DNA from: CAIZQW01 sp964459675
Lineage (GTDB): Bacteria; Verrucomicrobiota; Kiritimatiellia; RFP12; UBA1067
Direction: 5' to 3'
Assembly: GCA_964459675.1 (NCBI GenBank)
Contig: CAYWNP010000093.1
Span: 1 to 9,921 of the forward strand
DNA length: 9,921 bases
Part shown: in pieces, positions 5,590-9,921 of the stretch
Numbering within the stretch: the first letter of the stretch is position 1
Layout of the letters: every line of letters starts with the position of its first letter
The notes under the pieces: model-generated
The model's input: only the letters and a program-made list of their open reading frames with translations
Database searches by the model: none
What the model was told of the DNA's origin: nothing
Position numbers and translations under genes: made by a program

Positions 5590-6071
5590 ATGAAGTACAA
5601 ATGTCCATATTGCAAGAGTCTCCATGAGGGAGAGCCAGCACCTCATTGCCAAACGTGTGGAAAAGTCATGGTTGTGCCGAAGATGCGGGAGACGAGCGAA
5701 CGTTTTTCAAAACATCGCAAAATCGAGGCGATCTGGCGTGAGCATGAACAAAAGAAGTCTGAGCTTCATGGGACAATCACCCCGTCGATGTTTCGTAATC
5801 CCAAGTTCTACTTTGCCCTTATGTTCATCATGACCTTGATTGGTTATGGTTTGTTCAGCGCCACAGATAAGGCGGTTGTGCGTAAAACCGTTTCACCTGA
5901 AATGCGCACGTTGCGTAATTTAAACGTGCTGGCGGAAGCCTTGGGCCGTTATCACTTCCATCTCGGCCGTTACCCCTCTGCGCGACAGGGTGGGCTTGGA
6001 GCTCTGGTGCGTGTGCCGGGTCCGGTCGCTGACCCTAAATGGAATGGACCCTACATCAGTTTGCTCTGCAA
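5590..6071 (+). CDS. Zinc ribbon, membrane segment and GspG-like domain protein, cut by gap
   Basis: About 160 residues are visible before the gap. Residues 5-8 and 20-23 are C-P-Y-C and C-Q-T-C, a zinc ribbon. A charged, Lys/Glu-rich stretch follows (28-60), then one hydrophobic membrane segment at about 73-91 (F-Y-F-A-L-M-F-I-M-T-L-I-G-Y-G-L). The part after it reads L-N-V-L-A-E-A-L-G-R-Y-H-F-H-L-G-R-Y-P-S-A-R-Q-G-G-L-G-A-L-V and W-N-G-P-Y-I. This is the pattern of the C-terminal domain of type II secretion major pseudopilin GspG ('Y ... G-R-Y-P-T ... Q-G-L-x-A-L ... W-x-G-P-Y'). The prepilin leader and G-F-T-L-I-E cleavage motif are absent, so this is not a normal pseudopilin; the ribbon would be cytoplasmic and the GspG-like part periplasmic. 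No good ribosome binding site precedes the ATG. Function unknown. Perhaps 40-60 residues are lost in the gap. Confidence 0.7.
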
Positions 6072-6171
6072 NNNNNNNNNNNNNNNNNNNNNNNNNNNNN
6101 NNNNNNNNNNNNNNNNNNNNNNNNNNNNNNNNNNNNNNNNNNNNNNNNNNNNNNNNNNNNNNNNNNNNNNN
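6072..6171. other. Assembly gap (100 N)
   Basis: Exactly 100 undetermined bases, again a placeholder length. It hides the C-terminus of the GspG-like protein and the ribosome binding site of lysS. Reading through it in one frame would join the two genes, but that is only an effect of the placeholder. Confidence 0.95.
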
Positions 6172-6174
6172 CTG

Positions 6175-7629
6175 ATGTCTGAAGAAGTCGTGCTGAGTGC
6201 AAACGAGTATCGTGAGCAGCGTATCGCAAACATGAAGAAGCTGGAGTCCATGGGGTTCAAGCCGTATGGTAAGACTTTTTTACGGACGCGCCTCGCAGAA
6301 GTCCGTCAAGGATTTGAAGAGAACAAAACCCTCTCTGCCGCCGGGCGCCTCATGACCATCAGGCGCATGGGCAAGGCCTGCTTTGCAACTTTTAGCGATG
6401 GAACAGGGAGCTTTCAAATTTTCATCAAGAAAGATTTGCTGACCCCTGAAGCATACGAAGCTTTTGGCTATCTGGACCTCGGAGACTTTATCGGTGTGGA
6501 GGGCAGGCTCTTTGTGACCAAGACTGGCGAACCGACGATCGAGGTTCACCAATGGACACTTCTCAGCAAGGCGATTCAGCAACCCCCGGAGAAGTTTCAT
6601 GGGTTGCAGGATGTCGAGGAGCGCTATCGTAAGCGTTACCTCGACCTCATGATGAATCCAGAGTCCCGTGATCGTTTCAATAAGCGTAGCGCTATCTTGC
6701 GTGAGATCAGGAATTTCCTTCATGGAAAGGGCTTTACCGAAGTGGAGACCCCGATGATGCAGGATCAGGCCGGCGGTGCTGCGGCAAAGCCCTTCTTCAC
6801 CTATCACAATGCACTCGACAAGCAGATGGTGATGCGCATTGCGCCTGAGCTCTATTTAAAGCGGCTCATTGTCGGCGGCTTTGATAAGATTTTTGAGTTG
6901 GGCAAAGACTTCCGGAATGAGGGTATTGACCGTACGCATAATCCTGAGTTTACCGTTCTTGAAATCTACGAAGCGTATGGTGATCGTGTCTCAATGAAGA
7001 ATATCATCGAAGGCATGTTGCCTCACCTCTGCCAAACCGTGCTGGGTCAGATGACCGTGGAGTACGGAGAGGCCAAGGAGATCCTGGACTTCACGCCGCC
7101 GTATCGTGAAGTAGCTTATTATGATATCGTCAAAGAGGTGATGGGCGCGGACTGGTTCACCCTTTCAAAGGATGATGCCGCCAAGCGTGCGGTTGAACGT
7201 GGCCTCTATGTGGAACCCACATGGAACCATTTGATGATCACGCGTGAATGCTATGACAAGATCGCCGAGAAGAGCCTGCGTCAGCCGACCTTCGTCACCC
7301 GTATCCCACGTCAGTTCGTGCCGTTGGCCAAAACCTGCGAAGATGACCCCGAGCTCGTGGATGTCTTCGAGTTTGTGGTGGCTGGCAAGGAGCTTTGTCC
7401 AGGATACACCGAGCAGAACGACCCTGCTGCTCAGCGCGCCGCGCTCAGCGATCAAGCAGGGGATGACCCTGAGAAGATGGACGAAGACTTCATCCTCTCC
7501 CTCGAACACGGTATGCCGCCCACCGGTGGACTCGGAATCGGCATTGACCGTCTGGTCATGATGCTGACCGGAACCGAAGTCATCCGCGACGTCATTCTCT
7601 TCCCTCAGATGAAAGCCCTCAATAAGTAA
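6175..7629 (+). CDS. lysS: Lysyl-tRNA synthetase, class II (LysS)
   Basis: This 484-residue enzyme joins lysine to tRNA-Lys using ATP. The N-terminal OB-fold anticodon-binding domain spans about residues 53-150 (A-G-R-L-M-T-I-R-R-M-G-K ... F-S-D-G-T-G-S-F-Q). The class II core follows: motif 1 around 170-195 (ending E-V-E-T-P-M-M), motif 2 with F-R-N-E-G at 246-250 and H-N-P-E-F-T, and motif 3 G-L-G-I-G-I-D-R at 452-459. A-P-E-L-Y-L-K-R-L matches the lysine-specific enzymes. Near the C-terminus the usual G-N-G-F-S-E-L is C-P-G-Y-T-E-Q, a form I associate with PVC-group bacteria. The ATG is only 3 nt after the assembly gap, so its ribosome binding site is unseen; an upstream start cannot be excluded, but the length is close to the family norm (about 490-505). 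The next gene starts 38 nt after the stop. Confidence 0.96.
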   Translation: MSEEVVLSANEYREQRIANMKKLESMGFKPYGKTFLRTRLAEVRQGFEENKTLSAAGRLMTIRRMGKACFATFSDGTGSFQIFIKKDLLTPEAYEAFGYLDLGDFIGVEGRLFVTKTGEPTIEVHQWTLLSKAIQQPPEKFHGLQDVEERYRKRYLDLMMNPESRDRFNKRSAILREIRNFLHGKGFTEVETPMMQDQAGGAAAKPFFTYHNALDKQMVMRIAPELYLKRLIVGGFDKIFELGKDFRNEGIDRTHNPEFTVLEIYEAYGDRVSMKNIIEGMLPHLCQTVLGQMTVEYGEAKEILDFTPPYREVAYYDIVKEVMGADWFTLSKDDAAKRAVERGLYVEPTWNHLMITRECYDKIAEKSLRQPTFVTRIPRQFVPLAKTCEDDPELVDVFEFVVAGKELCPGYTEQNDPAAQRAALSDQAGDDPEKMDEDFILSLEHGMPPTGGLGIGIDRLVMMLTGTEVIRDVILFPQMKALNK

Positions 7630-7667
7630 CGGCAGTTTAATAAACAACGCAAAAAAGACAAGTTGTT

Positions 7668-8585
7668 ATGGGTGACAACATTCGGCGGGTTTTGATAACA
7701 GGCGCCACAGGGCTTCTGGGACGGCCGGTCTTTAAGGCTTGTACTGCAATAGGGGATTGGCAGGTGAGAGGTACCGCCTTTCAGCGTGCCGGCCAGGCTT
7801 TCACCAAGGTCGATCTCTCGTCCGTCAAGACCATCGCTCCTGTGCTTGATACCCTTCAGCCCGAAACCATCATTCATTGCGCCGCCGAACGCCGCCCGGA
7901 TGTCAGTGAAAAAGATCCTGCGGGGACACGACGTCTGAATGTGGAGGCGACAGCCACCATTGCCGCCTGGGCAAAACGCAATGGATGTTATCTGATCTAC
8001 ATGTCATCCGACTATGTCTTTGATGGAAGTCATCCGCCGTACACACCGGCCTCACCCACCTGCCCGATCAATACGTATGGGCAGAGCAAGTTGGACGGTG
8101 AACATGTCGTCCAGGAATCAGGGGCACTGGCCGCGCTGTTGCGCGTCCCGCTTCTCTATGGGGCAGTGGAGTATCTGGGGGAGTCGGCCGTGACAGTCAT
8201 TGCGCAGAACATGCTCAACGCACAGGCTACAGGCCAGACGCTTCTCATGGATGATTGGGCGATCCGCTATCCAACCTTTACCGAGGATGTCGCGGTGGTT
8301 TTGCGACAGATGGTGGAACACTCTTTTTCGAAAGGTCCCTTGACTGGCATCTATCAGTGGAGTAACACGGAGGCGATGACCAAATATGAAATCGCGCTCG
8401 CCTTTGCCAAAGTTATCGACTTCCCTGCAGCTCAACTGGTGCCAGAAAAAGTGCCTGCCGCGGATGCGGCCCCTCGTCCCAAAGACTGTCATCTGGACTC
8501 CTCGCTCTTGGAATCCCTTGGAATTGGACAACGTACGCCATTTGCAAAGACCATCCCTGCTATCCTTCAGCCATTCATCACATGA
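7668..8585 (+). CDS. MAT2B-like extended SDR (RmlD superfamily) protein
   Basis: This 305-residue NAD(P)-binding protein of the RmlD/extended SDR superfamily has cofactor loop T-G-A-T-G-L-L-G at 11-18, Ser113/Ser114 in Y-M-S-S-D-Y-V-F-D-G, and Tyr137/Lys141 in Y-G-Q-S-K, so the oxidoreductase site is intact. It resembles the regulatory beta subunit of eukaryotic methionine adenosyltransferase II (MAT2B) more than dTDP-4-dehydrorhamnose reductase. Shared strings as I recall them include H-C-A-A-E-R-R-P-D-V, S-S-D-Y-V-F-D-G, K-L-D-G-E, E-S-A-V-T-V, M-T-K-Y-E and L-G-I-G-Q-R-T-P-F. No rhamnose pathway gene or metK is in the window. The role could be MetK regulation or an unknown sugar-nucleotide reduction. 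The start lacks a clear Shine-Dalgarno sequence; AACAAC/GTTGTT arms (7643-7648, 7662-7667) abut the ATG. Its TGA overlaps the next ATG by 4 nt. Confidence 0.85.
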   Translation: MGDNIRRVLITGATGLLGRPVFKACTAIGDWQVRGTAFQRAGQAFTKVDLSSVKTIAPVLDTLQPETIIHCAAERRPDVSEKDPAGTRRLNVEATATIAAWAKRNGCYLIYMSSDYVFDGSHPPYTPASPTCPINTYGQSKLDGEHVVQESGALAALLRVPLLYGAVEYLGESAVTVIAQNMLNAQATGQTLLMDDWAIRYPTFTEDVAVVLRQMVEHSFSKGPLTGIYQWSNTEAMTKYEIALAFAKVIDFPAAQLVPEKVPAADAAPRPKDCHLDSSLLESLGIGQRTPFAKTIPAILQPFIT

Positions 8586-9921
8586 CCCCAACAACGCCAC
8601 ACTTTAAAAGAACCTTCCTCGGCCATCCAGTCGGACTCTTTGTTCTCTTCTTCACAGAGATGTGGGAGCGCTTCTCCTACTATGGCATGCGCGCGCTCCT
8701 GATGCTCTACATGACCCAGTATCTGATCACGGCGGCGGAGTCGGGACGCCCGGTCGTGGGGTTTGAAACCCTGAGAGCCGGGCTGGAGGCTGTATTCGGA
8801 CCTCTCGCGGTTCAGCCCCTGGCCTCGCAGATCTATGGGCTCTATACAGGTTTTGTCTACTTCACACCCTTTTTCGGCGGAATCCTCGCGGACCGCCTTC
8901 TCGGACAGCGCAAGACTGTGGTTCTAGGTGCTCTCTTCATGGCCTTCGGTCATTTCCTCATGGCCTCTGAGAGCCTCTTTTTTGTCGCGCTCTTTTTCCT
9001 GATTATCGGGAATGGGTGTTTCAAGCCGAACATCTCCACGCAGGTCGGCAACTTATATGAGCCGGGTGATCCGCGTCGGGATAGCGCCTTCACCATCTTT
9101 TACATGGGCATCAATCTGGGCGCCTTCTTCTCTCCGCTGGTCTGCGGCACCTTGGGTCAGCGCCTGGGGTGGCATTATGGGTTTGCCGCGGCCGGGGTGG
9201 GGATGGTCATCGGTCTTATCATCTATCTCTCCGGCCGGAAGTATCTGGCCCCTGAGACACTCCTACACACAACAACGGCGGGCACGCCGGAAACGACAAC
9301 GCTGACCTCCAGGGAGTGGAAGGCGATTTTGGGACTCTGCGGTCTCTGTATGCTGAACATTGTCTTCTGGGGTGTCTATGAACAACAGGGGAACACTTTA
9401 CAACTTTTTGCGGATCGCAACACAGATTGGCACATCATGGGGTGGCAGATGCCCTCGACATGGTTCCAATCGTTTAATCCATTTTTTGTCATTGCCCTGA
9501 CTCCGCTGTTGAACATGTTCTGGTCGCGTCAGTCCCGACAGGGGAAGGAACCTTCCAGTGTTGCCAAGATGGCGCTGGGCTGTGTGATTCTCGGACTCTC
9601 CTTCCTGGTCCTGATGGTGGGAACCCATGGGATGAGCGATGCCCAGCGGATATCCTTCTGCTGGCTGGTCCTCTGCATCTTCATCTGCACCATCGGCGAA
9701 CTCTATCTCTCGCCCATCGGGCTGTCGCTGGTGAGCAAGGTCGCTCCGAAGCGCATGGTCAGTATGATGATGGGCGTCTGGTTTCTCTCCTCCTTCGGCG
9801 GTAACTACCTGTCAGGGTATCTGGGAACCTATTACGAAAAGATGTCGAAGGACAGTTTCTTCCTGATGCTGGCCATACTTGCGCTTGTCGCAGGTGTTGC
9901 CCTTTTCCTCTTTAAAAAACC
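8582..9921 (+). CDS. POT/PTR2-family proton-coupled peptide transporter (3' partial)
   Basis: The open frame runs from the ATG at 8582 to the window end without a stop, giving about 446 residues of an inner-membrane MFS protein that imports di- and tripeptides with protons. Evidence: E-M-W-E-R-F-S-Y-Y-G at 26-35 (the POT ExxER-F-x-Y-Y-G motif for proton coupling); G-G-I-L-A-D-R-L-L-G (PTR2 signature 1 region); F-Y-M-G-I-N-L-G-A (signature 2); V-Y-E-Q-Q-G-N-T-L-Q-L-F-A-D-R; and G-E-L-Y-L-S-P-I-G-L-S. Many hydrophobic segments fit a 12-14 helix topology, and the visible part is probably most of the protein (family about 450-520). A loop of about 35 residues after the first helix (from A-A-E-S-G-R-P to V-Q-P-L) is typical of some environmental members. 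The start overlaps the stop of the MAT2B-like gene in ATGA, so the two are probably co-translated. Confidence 0.93.
   Translation, partial: MTPTTPHFKRTFLGHPVGLFVLFFTEMWERFSYYGMRALLMLYMTQYLITAAESGRPVVGFETLRAGLEAVFGPLAVQPLASQIYGLYTGFVYFTPFFGGILADRLLGQRKTVVLGALFMAFGHFLMASESLFFVALFFLIIGNGCFKPNISTQVGNLYEPGDPRRDSAFTIFYMGINLGAFFSPLVCGTLGQRLGWHYGFAAAGVGMVIGLIIYLSGRKYLAPETLLHTTTAGTPETTTLTSREWKAILGLCGLCMLNIVFWGVYEQQGNTLQLFADRNTDWHIMGWQMPSTWFQSFNPFFVIALTPLLNMFWSRQSRQGKEPSSVAKMALGCVILGLSFLVLMVGTHGMSDAQRISFCWLVLCIFICTIGELYLSPIGLSLVSKVAPKRMVSMMMGVWFLSSFGGNYLSGYLGTYYEKMSKDSFFLMLAILALVAGVALFLFKK

Noticed and set aside
6280..6807. Antisense 175-residue frame inside lysS
   Set aside because: It is a shadow of the highly conserved LysRS coding sequence, as are the antisense frames at 7165-7647, 8118-8600 and 4486-4944. 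None has motifs or start signals.
5590..7629. A single 679-residue frame joining the GspG-like protein to lysyl-tRNA synthetase
   Set aside because: The frame crosses 100 N of placeholder sequence. LysRS has its own ATG at 6175 and normal length from there, so the fusion is an artefact of the gap.
7643..7667. AACAAC/GTTGTT hairpin sequestering the MAT2B-like start
   Set aside because: A 6-bp AT-rich stem with a 13-nt loop is too weak to claim as a control element; it is only noted in the gene entry.

Overview
The window looks like a metagenome-assembled bacterial contig. It contains two runs of exactly 100 N (2425-2524 and 6072-6171), which are scaffold joins of unknown true length. All supported genes lie on the + strand. 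The gene content is Gram-negative in character: a lipoprotein-anchored beta-helix CAZyme-like protein, a secreted LamG/beta-propeller protein, and a general-secretion G-like domain. Together with the flavour of the LysRS, HisI-like and FabD sequences, this points to the PVC superphylum (Verrucomicrobiota, Kiritimatiellota or Lentisphaerota). That placement is inference from remembered family resemblance; no rRNA or tRNA is present to confirm it.

Region 1 (1-2827) is an accessory carbohydrate region. A good sigma70-like promoter (130-159) and a leader of about 200 nt precede a 622-residue lipoprotein with a right-handed parallel beta-helix (resembling the GH141 group). Its end overlaps by 14 nt the start of a secreted protein whose LamG-like beginning is cut by the first gap. 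After the gap comes a beta-propeller glycosidase-like fragment that ends early, followed by a short decayed coding remnant. The first two genes look like a translationally coupled pair for polysaccharide breakdown.

Region 2 (2842-5011) is a fatty-acid synthesis operon: fabD, fabG and acpP, with good ribosome binding sites, a promoter flanked by dyad symmetries, and a strong intrinsic terminator after acpP. FabD loads malonate onto AcpP and FabG reduces the beta-ketoacyl-AcpP product. fabF, fabH and plsX, often found beside these genes, are not here.

Region 3 (5015-7629) holds a stand-alone HisI-like gene with its own candidate promoter, a small CACAGAG repeat, a zinc ribbon-membrane-GspG-like protein cut by the second gap, and a complete class II lysyl-tRNA synthetase (lysS). 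The HisI-like protein has unusual substitutions at the usual metal-binding acidic positions.

Region 4 (7668-9921) is a two-gene unit joined by an ATGA overlap. The first gene encodes an extended SDR protein strikingly similar to the eukaryotic methionine adenosyltransferase regulatory subunit MAT2B. The second encodes a POT/PTR2-family proton-coupled peptide transporter that runs off the window end. No mobile element, CRISPR array or RNA gene was seen. The most unusual items are the MAT2B-like gene and its coupling to the transporter, the HisI-like variant, and the zinc ribbon/GspG-like architecture.
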